Below are positions 1 to 9,789 of a DNA stretch of 39,630 nucleotides, one piece after another. The stretch's first letter is position 1. Each line of letters opens with the position of its first letter. Origin of the DNA: Hyella patelloides LEGE 07179 (GTDB lineage Bacteria; Cyanobacteriota; Cyanobacteriia; Cyanobacteriales; Xenococcaceae). Under the pieces are notes generated by a model, which was given only the letters and a program-made list of their open reading frames with translations, was not told the DNA's origin and did no database searches. The position numbers were made by a program, and so were the translations under genes. The DNA lies in the NCBI RefSeq assembly GCF_900659865.1, contig NZ_LR213795.1, positions 1 to 39,630 of the forward strand, written 5' to 3'.

Positions 1-2
1 TT

Positions 3-1019
3 CGCACCAATCAAATTGTAATCGCCAATGGTTTAATTTCCCAATTTATTTCGTCAATTAGTTCGGTGGTTTTACTTTGGTATGGTGGTAGTTTGGTAAT
101 TGCTCAAAACCTTAGTATTGGTCAATTGATGGCATTTAACAGCATGAATGCTAATTTTATTGGCTTGATTGCCACTATCATCGGTTTTGTGGATGAATTT
201 GCGGTAGCTCAAACAGCGATTCAACGTCTTGATGAGGTTATTGACTCTACTCCAGAAACCAGCAAGATACAAAAACCTTGGGCAGATCTTGATGCAACGG
301 CGAATATTGTTTGCCACAAGCTTAACTTTCACTATCCAGGGAGGGTGGATTTATTAGAAGACTTTTCTGTGAGAATACCAGGGGGTAAGTTTACCGCATT
401 AATCGGACAGTCGGGCTGTGGTAAAAGTACTGTAGCGAAAATCATTGCCAATCTCTATCAGATCGATTCTGGTAGTATTCGTTATGGCAAATATCACCAA
501 CCTGATTTAGCTTTAGAATGTTTGCGTCGGCAAATAGTTTTGATTCCCCAAGAGGCGCACTTTTGGAGTCGTTCTATTTTCGATAACTTTCGTTTGAGCT
601 ATCCCCATATCAGTTTTGAGCAGGTAGTAACAGCCTGTCAAATTACTGGTGCAGATGAGTTTATCAATCGCTTACCCGATGGCTACCATACAGTGTTAGG
701 AGAGTTTGGTACTAATATGTCTGGAGGGCAAAGACAAAGATTAGCAATAGCAAGAGCCATTGTCAGCGATCCGCCAATTCTCATTTTAGACGAGTCCACA
801 GGAGCATTAGACCCCGTAAGCGAAGCTCAAGTGCTAGAAAGATTGCTTACTTATCGCCGAGGTAAAACCACCATTACCATTACCCATCGTCCCAGCGTCA
901 TCAACCGTGCAGACTGGATTATTTTTATCGAAGATGGTTCGTTAAAACTAGAAGGTTCTCCCCAAAAATTGCGATCGCAATCTGGCTCTCATCTTAATTT
1001 TTTAGAAACCATAATATAA
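3..1019 (+). CDS. ABC exporter, C-terminal part (last membrane segments plus ATPase domain), partial
   Basis: The frame is open from the left edge, so this is the 3' end of a longer gene; an internal ATG at 66 is not the true start. The visible part begins with the last hydrophobic segments of a type 1 exporter membrane domain, followed by a complete nucleotide-binding domain. I see Walker A GQSGCGKST, Q-loop PQE, signature MSGGQ, Walker B ILILDE and the switch histidine in ITHRPS. The linker ending in RLDEVIDSTPE is typical of fused exporters of the HlyB / peptide-leader (PCAT, NHLP) type. Such proteins sit in the inner membrane and export peptides, proteins or lipids using ATP. Whether a peptidase or cyclic-nucleotide domain precedes it cannot be seen. 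The ATPase assignment is certain; the substrate is unknown. Confidence 0.9.
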   Translation, partial: RTNQIVIANGLISQFISSISSVVLLWYGGSLVIAQNLSIGQLMAFNSMNANFIGLIATIIGFVDEFAVAQTAIQRLDEVIDSTPETSKIQKPWADLDATANIVCHKLNFHYPGRVDLLEDFSVRIPGGKFTALIGQSGCGKSTVAKIIANLYQIDSGSIRYGKYHQPDLALECLRRQIVLIPQEAHFWSRSIFDNFRLSYPHISFEQVVTACQITGADEFINRLPDGYHTVLGEFGTNMSGGQRQRLAIARAIVSDPPILILDESTGALDPVSEAQVLERLLTYRRGKTTITITHRPSVINRADWIIFIEDGSLKLEGSPQKLRSQSGSHLNFLETII

Positions 1020-1167
1020 AGGCATAACGTGCTATGAGTAGTTATAGCCGTTGCCATTGTTGTATTAGGACAAGTTTATTTGATTGCGAGGAAGTAATAA
1101 GTAACTCGTCATTAAGTAATAAGTGTCCTAATGTAAGTCCGTAGTGCTATACACAAAATTGCAGTAA

Positions 1168-1184
1168 GGTGGGCATTGCCCACC
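1168..1184. repeat. palindromic repeat, possible bidirectional terminator
   Basis: GGTGGGC and GCCCACC form a 7-bp stem with a 3-nt loop, extended by a few outer pairs (GTA/TAC). Similar GGTGGG-type palindromes recur at 11607-11623 and 25938-25985, so this belongs to a dispersed family. Its place between two convergent genes fits transcription termination, but there is no U-tract. Confidence 0.5.
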
Positions 1185-1311
1185 CTACTATAATTAATTA
1201 ATTAAAATTCCCTTATATTTCATGTCCTAGAATAAAATGCAGTAGGCTGTATCTTTAAACACTACTCCCTATTTGCTACTTGCTACTCGCTACTAAAAAT
1301 CGTTCGGTTTC

Positions 1312-1328
1312 TATTTGGAATCACTATA
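1312..1328. repeat. left arm of a 17-bp inverted repeat flanking the first tpsA-like gene
   Basis: TATTTGGAATCACTATA here is the exact reverse complement of 5279-5295. The two arms bracket the gene at 1346-5230. Confidence 0.75.
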
Positions 1329-1345
1329 CCTTACGGTTCATCCCT

Positions 1346-4300
1346 TCATTGACAGTTTCCAGAATTAATGGCATCGCGAGAATTATGAGAAGTAGTCGGA
1401 TAAGCCGTTAAAATTACTGTACCATCATCTTGCTTAATAACACCTCTGGCTAAATACAATTTTTCTCCAGCCTCTGTAGTTGCCACAGGTTGAATATGAG
1501 GTGGAATAAAATTAGGGTTGTCAGAATTTTCTCTCGATTGAGATAATTCTCGATTAGCTAATTGGTTGTGTTCTCCATCAGAATTGCCAATGGAAGTTTG
1601 TTCCCCAATAATCACCACTTCTCCCTCAAAAGGTTCAGTGGGTTGGGCTGGTACGCCTCCTTTTCCTCGAACTGCTAAACCAGATGTTTCCTCTGTTTGG
1701 GATGCAGTACAAGCATCAGAAGTAACTACCTCAGAAGTTACTATTTTAACTGGCAATTCTGCTGTTCCACGGAGAGAGTTAGTATCGAGAGTGTTAATAA
1801 AAACCGTGCCATCTAAGCCAAAGTCCGAGCTAGCATTAATATCATTAGTAACGGAATTTAAAGGACGTTCTTCGATACCGAATAAAGATTCCACAGTAAT
1901 GTTAATATTGCCCCCTCTTCCCTGTTGTGCGTTAGCAATAATATCGTTATTTTGATTGGGGAAAGCAAGGATCAACTCGGCATCAATATTGATATTTCCT
2001 CCATTAGCTTGATTGAAAGCTCTCGCAGAAATGAGGCTATTGTTCCGTAAGGTTAGATTCTCTGCCACTTCAAAAGTAATATTTCCTCCATTACCCGATT
2101 GAGTAGCTGCATCAATTACAGCATCGTTGTCTAAAGTAATGGAATTAGCCTCAACTCTTAGGTTTCCTGCTTCCCCTGTTCCTGGTTCTCTTAAACCCAA
2201 ACCAGAAAAGTTACTAACTGTGATAGTTGCACCATCACTAATAATTAGTTCTCCTGTAGAAACAACAATATCTCCACCTGTGCCATCTTCTACAAGGGCA
2301 CTAGCAAACAAACCACTACGTCCAGTTTCTGATAGTCCAATTAATTCAATAGTATCGGTTACACGTATAGTCGTTGAACCTGCATTTCCTTCTCCAAAGG
2401 TAGAAGTGCCAATCTGCGAACCATCGGTAGCTAACAGATTTCTTGTTTCTAAAAATAAGTTGCCACCACTGCCTTCTCCACCTTCAGCAATATTGGCAAC
2501 GATCGAGCTATCGTCTAATAATTCTACAGAGTCAGTAGCACTAATATCCAGAGAACCTGCTGTCCCCTGTCCTCCTTCAAAAATAGTTGCGGAGATAAAA
2601 GTGCGATTAGTTAAAGATAGTTGTTCGCTATTAACTTCTATGTTGCCACTATCTCCTGTTCCTCGGACATCTGCGGAGATAAAAGCGCGATTAGTTAAAG
2701 ATAATTGTGGTGTATTAATTGTTAAGTTTCCAGTATTCCCCATGCCCCCTGGAAAAATATCACTATTAATGTTACTAGCTACTTCTAATTCATCAAGTGT
2801 TTCTCTATCAATAATTATTCCTGTTCCGTTCATAAAAATACTTTCCGTAGCATTAATATTAATGTTGCCACCATTGCCAACACTATCGGAGCTAATTCCT
2901 GCATTAATATCCGCTCCATCAGTAATGGATAAAGAACCAGTGTTAATTGTAATATCTCCTGCCCTAATCTCATTAGGTTCAATATCAACGTCTGTGGGTA
3001 TGCTATCTGAATTAAATACTACGCTTCTAATATTACTAGGAGCAACCATTAAATTTCCTGGTTCGCCCATAGTAATAACATTGGCATCAATACTGATATT
3101 TCCAGCATTACCTTGACTAAAAATCGTACTGTTGATTTGTCCGTTACGGGACAAAAGAAGATTGTTGGTACTAATGTTGATATCACCTGAATTACCATTA
3201 CCAGAATCACCGACAATACTGTCAATTTCACTAGGCAAAAAGCTAGTTGTGCCATCACTTCGAGTTAATTCGGCAAAACTATCAATTATAATTGTGTCTG
3301 CAACACTTACATTGATATTCCCACTATTAGCTGTTCCCGCAACTCCACTACCAATTCGACCACCATTAGTCAGAGTAAGATTTTGGGCTTGTAGATTAAT
3401 GCTACCCACATTGCCAGTAGATTCGGCAGCTACAAATTGATTAACTTGACTTAAGTTAGTATCATTTTCTCCATCTACAACAATGTCACCTGTAGCATTT
3501 AAGGTTATATTACCAATGTTTCCTTGTCCCAAACTGTTGCTAGTTATATTGCTACCATTGAGCAAAGAGATATTGCGAGCATTAATCTCGATATTTCCTG
3601 CATTTCCAGTTCCAAAATTATCATTAGTAATAAAGGTTAATTCTTGACTACCAGCAGTATCAATTAATAAATCTTCGGTGAGATTAATAATGATGTCTCC
3701 TGCTTGAGCTTCTGCCGAACCAGAATTCGCAAAAATACCAGCATTCAACCTACTACCAGAGGTTATTTCTAAGTTTCTAGCTTCAATAGTTATCGAGCCT
3801 CGATCTGCTCCTGGAGCAAAAATAGAAGAATCATTATTTAAAGTAACGGTATCTCTTGCATTGATAGTTACATTTCCCGCGCTATTTTGAGTCACACTGT
3901 TGGCAAACAAAGAGGCATTATTAGCAGTAAATGAATCGACATCAATTGTAATATCTCCTGCTTGACCTTGACCAGAAGTACTAGCATTTAATCTTGCTCC
4001 GTCAAGCAGAGTTAAAAAGCCTGTTGTAATACTAATTTCTCCACCATTACCAATTGCACCAGAATTTATACCAGATACGATCGCACTTGTATTTCCCTGA
4101 CTCTCAAGAATTACCCTTTCTGTAGCTTCGATACTAATATTTCCTGCCCTGCCTTGTCCTAAAAGAAAAGTACTAATAACTGAGCGATCGCCTAATACTA
4201 AACTACCAGTTTCAATGTTAATATCTCCTGCATCTGCTGTTCCACTGGGAAATACTTGACTAACAATGGCACTATTAAAATTAAGCTCGTTTTCTACTCC

Positions 4301-5230
4301 AGTAATAGTTAAAGATTCAGCAGCAAACACATTGATATCTTCCCCAGGGTTTGAGCCTAAAGTATGGGAAATCAATCCCGATACACCAGTAATAGCAATA
4401 TTATTACCTGTAACGTTAATTGCTCCGCTACTCAAACCACTAGCATCAACAATACTTGTTCCTGTTAAAGAAATATCGCCAAAGTTTTCCACAGCAGAAT
4501 AATCAAAGGTAAAACCTCTTGCTGTTTCAACTAAGTCCACTGTTCCCCCTGCAACACTGCCAAGTTCAATGCTTCCGCCTGCGGTTTTAATAGTTGCATT
4601 TTCTAAGAAAAGATTTCCGCCAATTAAACCGATAGTAGCCTCAGAATTTACCCGTAAAGCATCTTGAGTATCAATTACTTCACTATCAGTAAATCTTAAA
4701 CCGTTACCATTGCCTCTGACAGTAATCTCCGCAGGTTGATCGCGAAAGCCTAAGCCAATGGGTGCATTAATCGTAATTAAAGGGGGATTTTCTAAGTCTG
4801 TCGCACTAAATTCCCCATCGGGAAAGATGATACTATCGGCGGTGCTGCCATAAAATGAACCCCCAAGCTGCAAACTGGCATTTTCGCCAAAAACAATCCC
4901 CGCAGGATTAATTAAAAACAAATTAGCTGCACCATTAGCTCTTAAAATGCCGTCTATATTAGATATGTTTCCTCCAGTAACGCGAGAAAAAATATTAACG
5001 ATCTCGTTGGCATTATTAAAAAAGGCTTCAGTTCCTGTAGGAACAGAAAATTCACCAAAGCTATGAAATAAATTACCGCTATTGCGATCGCCATTATCAA
5101 TCTGAACACCTGTTTCTGTGGGACTGACATCAGTAGATGTTGTACCATCTACGGTAATCTGTGCCGAACTAGGAAGAACAATAATACTACTGAAAAGTAA
5201 ACCAGGAAACAAATAAGTCAGAAATTTCAT
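1346..5230 (-). CDS. two-partner-secretion (TpsA) filamentous haemagglutinin-like exoprotein, copy 1
   Basis: The 1294-residue protein is predicted to be secreted across the outer membrane by a TpsB porin as a right-handed beta-helix. Residues 1-23 form a signal peptide (hydrophobic LLFSSIIVLP, cleavage after SSA). Residues of about 25-200 are the haemagglutination-activity/TPS domain, with the typical stretch LFLINPAGIVFGENASL. The middle consists of degenerate repeats of the type GNAGNItIna...SLTLSNGA..., rich in N, G, T and I. The C-terminal 250 residues, including LDTNSLRGTAELP and a cysteine pair (SDACTAS, NSGNCQ), are the cyanobacterial TpsA tail. No TpsB partner gene is in this window. 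It is paralogous to the next gene upstream, almost identical at both ends and divergent in the middle. Family is clear; adhesin or matrix role is inference. Confidence 0.9.
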   Translation of the reverse strand: MKFLTYLFPGLLFSSIIVLPSSAQITVDGTTSTDVSPTETGVQIDNGDRNSGNLFHSFGEFSVPTGTEAFFNNANEIVNIFSRVTGGNISNIDGILRANGAANLFLINPAGIVFGENASLQLGGSFYGSTADSIIFPDGEFSATDLENPPLITINAPIGLGFRDQPAEITVRGNGNGLRFTDSEVIDTQDALRVNSEATIGLIGGNLFLENATIKTAGGSIELGSVAGGTVDLVETARGFTFDYSAVENFGDISLTGTSIVDASGLSSGAINVTGNNIAITGVSGLISHTLGSNPGEDINVFAAESLTITGVENELNFNSAIVSQVFPSGTADAGDINIETGSLVLGDRSVISTFLLGQGRAGNISIEATERVILESQGNTSAIVSGINSGAIGNGGEISITTGFLTLLDGARLNASTSGQGQAGDITIDVDSFTANNASLFANSVTQNSAGNVTINARDTVTLNNDSSIFAPGADRGSITIEARNLEITSGSRLNAGIFANSGSAEAQAGDIIINLTEDLLIDTAGSQELTFITNDNFGTGNAGNIEINARNISLLNGSNITSNSLGQGNIGNITLNATGDIVVDGENDTNLSQVNQFVAAESTGNVGSINLQAQNLTLTNGGRIGSGVAGTANSGNINVSVADTIIIDSFAELTRSDGTTSFLPSEIDSIVGDSGNGNSGDINISTNNLLLSRNGQINSTIFSQGNAGNISIDANVITMGEPGNLMVAPSNIRSVVFNSDSIPTDVDIEPNEIRAGDITINTGSLSITDGADINAGISSDSVGNGGNININATESIFMNGTGIIIDRETLDELEVASNINSDIFPGGMGNTGNLTINTPQLSLTNRAFISADVRGTGDSGNIEVNSEQLSLTNRTFISATIFEGGQGTAGSLDISATDSVELLDDSSIVANIAEGGEGSGGNLFLETRNLLATDGSQIGTSTFGEGNAGSTTIRVTDTIELIGLSETGRSGLFASALVEDGTGGDIVVSTGELIISDGATITVSNFSGLGLREPGTGEAGNLRVEANSITLDNDAVIDAATQSGNGGNITFEVAENLTLRNNSLISARAFNQANGGNINIDAELILAFPNQNNDIIANAQQGRGGNINITVESLFGIEERPLNSVTNDINASSDFGLDGTVFINTLDTNSLRGTAELPVKIVTSEVVTSDACTASQTEETSGLAVRGKGGVPAQPTEPFEGEVVIIGEQTSIGNSDGEHNQLANRELSQSRENSDNPNFIPPHIQPVATTEAGEKLYLARGVIKQDDGTVILTAYPTTSHNSRDAINSGNCQ

Positions 5231-5278
5231 CGCAATTGGTCAAAGTAAAAATAAAGCAAAAATAACAGAAAATTCAAT

Positions 5279-5295
5279 TATAGTGATTCCAAATA
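5279..5295. repeat. right arm of a 17-bp inverted repeat flanking the first tpsA-like gene
   Basis: TATAGTGATTCCAAATA is the exact reverse complement of 1312-1328, 3.95 kb away. It lies just upstream of the tpsA copy 1 start codon. Confidence 0.75.
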
Positions 5296-5309
5296 AAAAT
5301 CTTATACTT

Positions 5310-5332
5310 GACTGTTCCCTGTTCCCTGTTCC
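5310..5332. repeat. heptanucleotide tandem repeat (TGTTCCC)3
   Basis: Three consecutive TGTTCCC units. Short tandemly repeated heptamers (STRR) are a known feature of cyanobacterial intergenic DNA; others occur in this window at 12010, 20272, 20334 and 37630. Confidence 0.7.
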
Positions 5333-5592
5333 CTCGAACCATTAAACTTAATGTAAGGAAATTAATTGGAACGACTATAGATTAACTATTAAACTCGAAT
5401 ACCAATTTAAAAAGTTTAAATCTTTTTCATCTTACATATTTTTGCTTCTGAGACTCTACTGATAACTGAAAAATTAATAATATTGAAGAAAGTTAAGGGC
5501 AACCTTGTTTATACCCAATCTCTCATCATTATTTCTCAACAATCAGCAATCCAAAAATTATTAACTATCCTTCTAAGCCAGTCCTCATCACT

Positions 5593-8500
5593 TCATTGAC
5601 AGTTTCCAGAATTAATGGCATCGCGAGAATTATTAGAAGTAGTAGGATAAGCCGTTAAAATTATTGTGCCATCATCTTGCTTAATAACGCCTCTGGCTAA
5701 ATACAATTTTTCTCCAGCCTCTGTAGTTGCCACAGGTTTAATATGAGAGGGAATAAAATTAGGGTTGTCAGAATTTTCTCTCGATTGAGATGATTCTCGA
5801 TTAGCTAATTGGTTGCTTTCTACATTAGAATTGCCAATGGAAGTTTGTTCCCCAACAATCACAACTTCTCCCTCAAAAGGTTCAGTGGGTTGCGGTGGTA
5901 CGCCTCCTTTTCCTCGAACTGCTAAGCCAGATGTGTCTTCTGTTTGGGATGCACTACAAGCATCAGAAGTAACTACCTCAGAAGCCACTATCTTAACTGG
6001 CAATTCTGCTGTTCCACGGAGAGAGTTAGTATCGAGAGTGTTAATAAAAACCGTGCCATCTAAGCCAAAGTCAGAGCTAGCATTGATATCATTAGTCACG
6101 GGATTTAAAGGACGTTCTTCGATACCGAATAAAGATTCCACAGTAATGTTAATATTGCCCCCTCTTCCCTGTTGTGCGTTAGCGATAATATCGTTATTTT
6201 GATTGGGGAAAGCAATGATCAACTCGGCATCAATGTTGATGTTGCCACCATTAGCTCGATTGAAAGCTCTCGCAGAAATGAGGCTATTGTTCCGTAAGGT
6301 TAGATTCTCTGCCACTTCAAAAGTGATATTCCCTCCATTACCCGATTGAGTCGCAGCATCAATTCTGGCATCGTTGTCTAAAGTAACAGAATCAGCTTCA
6401 ACTCTTAGGTTTCCTGATTCTCCTGTTCCTGGTTCGAGAAAACCCAAACTAGAAAAGTTACTCACAGTAATAGTTGCACCATCACTAATAGTTAGTTCTC
6501 CTGTAGAAACAAAGATATCTCCTCCTTTGCCATTATCTATAAAAGCACCAGCAAAAAAACCACCACGAGATTGTTCTTGAGTACCACTAAGATTGATTGA
6601 CTCAGTAGCATTAATAGTTAAAGAACCAGCATTTCCATTACCAGAAGTAGTAGCAGAAATTTGTGAGCCTTCGCTAAGAGTTAAAGTTTCAGTTTCTACT
6701 ATGATATTTCCGCCATTTCCAATTGCTTCCTCTAGAACATCAACCCCAATTAAAGAGCCATCTCTTAAATTTAAGTTGTTTGTCTCAATACTAATACTGC
6801 CACCATTTCCTGTAGCTCCTGGTCTTACCTCAGCCCTAATTACACCAGTATTGGCTAATGTAAGTGAATCATTTGCAGTAATGTTAATAAAACCAGCATT
6901 ACCTTCTCCACGTGCTTGAGAACGGATTTCAGCAAAATTAGTTACAGACAATTTTGGAGTGATAATGTCTATATTACCTCCATCACCAGTACTATCTGGC
7001 GCGGTACTAGCCGTAATTTCGCTAGGAAATTCTTCACCATTAAGGATACCAGTTCCATTTACAGACACAAATTCCGTAGCAGTAATTTTGATATCTCCAC
7101 CTTTGCCAACACCAGTAATACTGGTATTTATGTCACCACCATCACTAATAGATAAAGAATTAGTGTTAATAGTTACATTTCCTGCATTGCCTTCTATTGA
7201 TGGATCGAGAATACCACTTACGGCTCCATTAAGAATATTACTAGGAGCAATGCTTGTATTTCCCTGTTCACCAATAGTAATTACTTCAGCATTAATGTTT
7301 ACATCACCAGCGTCGCCTTGTCCGAGAGGAGAAGTAAAAATGCTTCCGTTACGAGATAAAAAAAGATTTTTGGTATTAATGTTAATATCTCCCGAATCAC
7401 CAATACTGTTATTTCCCAGAAGGCTACCGATTGAACTGCGGAAGAAAGGGGTTAAAGGTAAAGTGTCTACTATTGCTTCATCTTCGCTAAGTAATACTTC
7501 TGCAAAACCATCGACCAAAATTGTATCGGCAATTTTGAGATTAATATCACCACTATTGCCAGCTGCACCTAAAACGCCCTGCCTAATTTCACCTCCATTA
7601 GTTATAGTCAAATTTTGAGCTTGAATGTCAATATCTCCTATGTTTCCTATTCCTTCTTCACCAATAACTAAAGATATTTGGCTAACAAAATCAGAATTCG
7701 CGCCATCCACAACAATATCACCTGTCGCATTTAAAGTTATATTGCCCGTGTTTCCTTGTCCAGAACTTAAGCTACTTATTTGACCACTATTAGATAAAAA
7801 GATATTGCGCGCATCGATCCCGATATTACCTGCGTTACCTGTACCGAAGTTTTGATTAGTAATGTTGGTTATGATTTCACGGTCAAGACTATCAATTGTT
7901 AAATCTTCTGTCAGGCTAATTGTAATATCTCCTGCTTGAGCCTCTGCGAAACCAGAATTACTAGCAATACCAGCAAATATATCACTACCCGCAGTTAGTT
8001 CTAAGTTTTCGGCTTCGATATTAATTGAACCTCGATCTGCTCCTCTGGCAAGAATAGATGAACCATTAGATAAAGAAACTATTTCTATGGCGTTTATAGA
8101 GATATCCCCTACTTCATTCACACTATCAATATTAATTTCCGAACCATTATCTAAAGTTATAGAATTGGCATTAATTTCAACATTGCCCGATTTACCAGTA
8201 ACAGCAGAATCAGTAAAGCTAAAAATACCATTATTACTATTGCTTCCTTGACTATCGAAAGAAATATTTTCTCTGGCATTAACAACTACATTTCCTGCAT
8301 TACCTTGTCCTGATGTAACAGCATTTAAAGTAGCTCCATTACTGAGAGTTAAAGAACCAGTAGTAACGTTAATTTCTCCCCCATTACCAATTGCCTCATC
8401 AAGCACTCCTGTAAAGATTCCTACCGATTCATTTTGACCATCAAGAGTCATGTTTTCTGTCGCGTTGATGGTGACATTTCCTGCATTGCCTTGTCCTGAT

Positions 8501-9441
8501 GTAATAGCCCTTAAAGTAGCTCCATTACTGAGAGTTAAAGAACCAGTAGTGATGTTAATTTCTCCGCCATTACCTTGTCCTAAAGTATTGGCAAGTAACG
8601 TAGCACCATTATTAATGGCTAAAGAATTAGCAGTAATCTTAATATCTCCTGTATCAAGATCGAGATCGCTTTCTCCTAAGAGAAACACCGCAATGAGAGA
8701 AGAATCGCTAATAGAAACATTTCCTTTAGCCACATCATTAGGAAAACTCAAACTACCATCTTCAGTAATATCAATTGTTCCTGTTGCAGCTAACCCCCCT
8801 AATTCAACTGTTCCTCCTGGGGCAAAGGTAATTGAGCCATTTTCTAAGTTTACATTCCCCCCAATTAAAGCCAATGTGTTTCCTTCATTAACAAATAAAC
8901 CAAAACCATTAGCAGCCGAGCGATGAACAATATCTCCTGGTTCCTCGCGAAAGCCTAAACCAATGGGTGCATTAATCGTAATTAAAGGGGGATTTTCTAA
9001 GTCTGTGGCACTAAATTCACCATCGGGAAAGATAATACTATCGGCAGTGCTGCCATAAAATGAACCGCCTAGCTGTAAACTAGCATTTTCGCCAAAAACA
9101 ATCCCCGCAGGATTAATTAAAAACAAATTAGCTGCACCATTAGCTCTTAAAATGCCGTCTATATTAGATATGTTCCCTCCTGTAACGCGAGAAAAAATAT
9201 TAACGATATCGTTGGCATTATTGAAAAAAGCTTCAGTTCCTGTAGGAACAGAAAATTCACCAAAGCTATGAAATAAATTACCGCTATTGCGATCGCCATT
9301 ATCAATCTGAACGCCTGTTTCTGTGGGACTGACATCAGTAGATGTTGTGCCATCTACGGTAATCTGTGCCGAACTAGGAAGAACAATAATACTACTGAAA
9401 AATAAACCAGAGAATAAGCCAAAGCGATCGATAAATTTCAT
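5593..9441 (-). CDS. two-partner-secretion (TpsA) filamentous haemagglutinin-like exoprotein, copy 2
   Basis: I place the start at the ATG at 9441, which gives MKFIDRFGLFSGLFFSSIIVLPSSAQ, a normal signal peptide that matches copy 1; the frame is open 55 codons further up, but that extension has no secretion signal at its front. The mature protein starts with QITVDGTTSTD and carries the TPS domain with LFLINPAGIVFGENASL. About 900 residues of glycine- and asparagine-rich beta-helix repeats follow, then a C-terminal tail nearly identical to copy 1. The first ~150 and last ~250 residues are almost the same as copy 1, down to the DNA, while the centre differs in repeat number and sequence. A tandem duplication with end homogenisation or centre divergence is likely. 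Export through a TpsB porin is expected from the family; that partner is not seen here. Confidence 0.9.
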   Translation of the reverse strand: MKFIDRFGLFSGLFFSSIIVLPSSAQITVDGTTSTDVSPTETGVQIDNGDRNSGNLFHSFGEFSVPTGTEAFFNNANDIVNIFSRVTGGNISNIDGILRANGAANLFLINPAGIVFGENASLQLGGSFYGSTADSIIFPDGEFSATDLENPPLITINAPIGLGFREEPGDIVHRSAANGFGLFVNEGNTLALIGGNVNLENGSITFAPGGTVELGGLAATGTIDITEDGSLSFPNDVAKGNVSISDSSLIAVFLLGESDLDLDTGDIKITANSLAINNGATLLANTLGQGNGGEINITTGSLTLSNGATLRAITSGQGNAGNVTINATENMTLDGQNESVGIFTGVLDEAIGNGGEINVTTGSLTLSNGATLNAVTSGQGNAGNVVVNARENISFDSQGSNSNNGIFSFTDSAVTGKSGNVEINANSITLDNGSEINIDSVNEVGDISINAIEIVSLSNGSSILARGADRGSINIEAENLELTAGSDIFAGIASNSGFAEAQAGDITISLTEDLTIDSLDREIITNITNQNFGTGNAGNIGIDARNIFLSNSGQISSLSSGQGNTGNITLNATGDIVVDGANSDFVSQISLVIGEEGIGNIGDIDIQAQNLTITNGGEIRQGVLGAAGNSGDINLKIADTILVDGFAEVLLSEDEAIVDTLPLTPFFRSSIGSLLGNNSIGDSGDININTKNLFLSRNGSIFTSPLGQGDAGDVNINAEVITIGEQGNTSIAPSNILNGAVSGILDPSIEGNAGNVTINTNSLSISDGGDINTSITGVGKGGDIKITATEFVSVNGTGILNGEEFPSEITASTAPDSTGDGGNIDIITPKLSVTNFAEIRSQARGEGNAGFINITANDSLTLANTGVIRAEVRPGATGNGGSISIETNNLNLRDGSLIGVDVLEEAIGNGGNIIVETETLTLSEGSQISATTSGNGNAGSLTINATESINLSGTQEQSRGGFFAGAFIDNGKGGDIFVSTGELTISDGATITVSNFSSLGFLEPGTGESGNLRVEADSVTLDNDARIDAATQSGNGGNITFEVAENLTLRNNSLISARAFNRANGGNINIDAELIIAFPNQNNDIIANAQQGRGGNINITVESLFGIEERPLNPVTNDINASSDFGLDGTVFINTLDTNSLRGTAELPVKIVASEVVTSDACSASQTEDTSGLAVRGKGGVPPQPTEPFEGEVVIVGEQTSIGNSNVESNQLANRESSQSRENSDNPNFIPSHIKPVATTEAGEKLYLARGVIKQDDGTIILTAYPTTSNNSRDAINSGNCQ

Positions 9442-9789
9442 AATGGTTGGTTGGTTAAAAAATGTGGCAAATAGGTAAAGTAGGGAAATTGAATTACAGG
9501 CGTGAAAGTAGGCAATAGTTAAAATAGGTGATGGAATAATTTTGCCTAAAGACTTAATCTGGGGGCTGTATAGTAGCCGATCCGAGTCTTTATTTTTCCA
9601 TATCATAGATCTATACTTCTAGAATTTTATAGATTATTAGTAATTGAACAATTATTAAAAGATCTTTACTGTCTAGAGTGCAAGCCTTACAACCATATTT
9701 ACCATTTGTTCTTTGCTCCTCTTCCTCGTTCCTTGTTCCTTAATTTGTAGGATAATGAATCTCTGATTGTAAAAAGGGAAAAATTAATA
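9442..9789. promoter_or_regulatory. divergent intergenic region between tpsA copy 2 and proS
   Basis: This 348-bp gap should hold the promoters of both divergent genes. It is AT-rich with C/T-rich heptamer-like stretches near 9715-9745 (TTCCTCG, TTCCTTG). I could not fix a convincing -35/-10 pair by eye. Confidence 0.35.

Larger units (their letters stand above)
1020..1345. other. intergenic stretch without a gene
   Basis: The gap lies between the 3' ends of the ABC exporter and the first TpsA-like gene, so it is a convergent terminator region. It holds one GC-rich palindrome at 1168-1184 and one arm (1312-1328) of a long-distance inverted repeat. I see no coding potential. Confidence 0.6.
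5231..5592. other. intergenic stretch between the two tpsA-like genes
   Basis: The region is AT-rich and should hold the promoter of copy 1 and the end of copy 2. It contains the right arm of the 17-bp inverted repeat (5279-5295) and a TGTTCCC heptamer array. No convincing coding sequence was found, nor a clear promoter. Confidence 0.6.

Noticed and set aside
2127-3116. 329-codon plus-strand frame inside tpsA copy 1
   Set aside because: It is antisense to the repeats; the Pro/Ser/Leu-rich translation is what repetitive Gly/Asn codons give on the other strand. Similar frames occur in copy 2.
9442-9606. Extended N-terminus of tpsA copy 2
   Set aside because: The extra 55 residues would bury the signal peptide; copy 1 has none of them.
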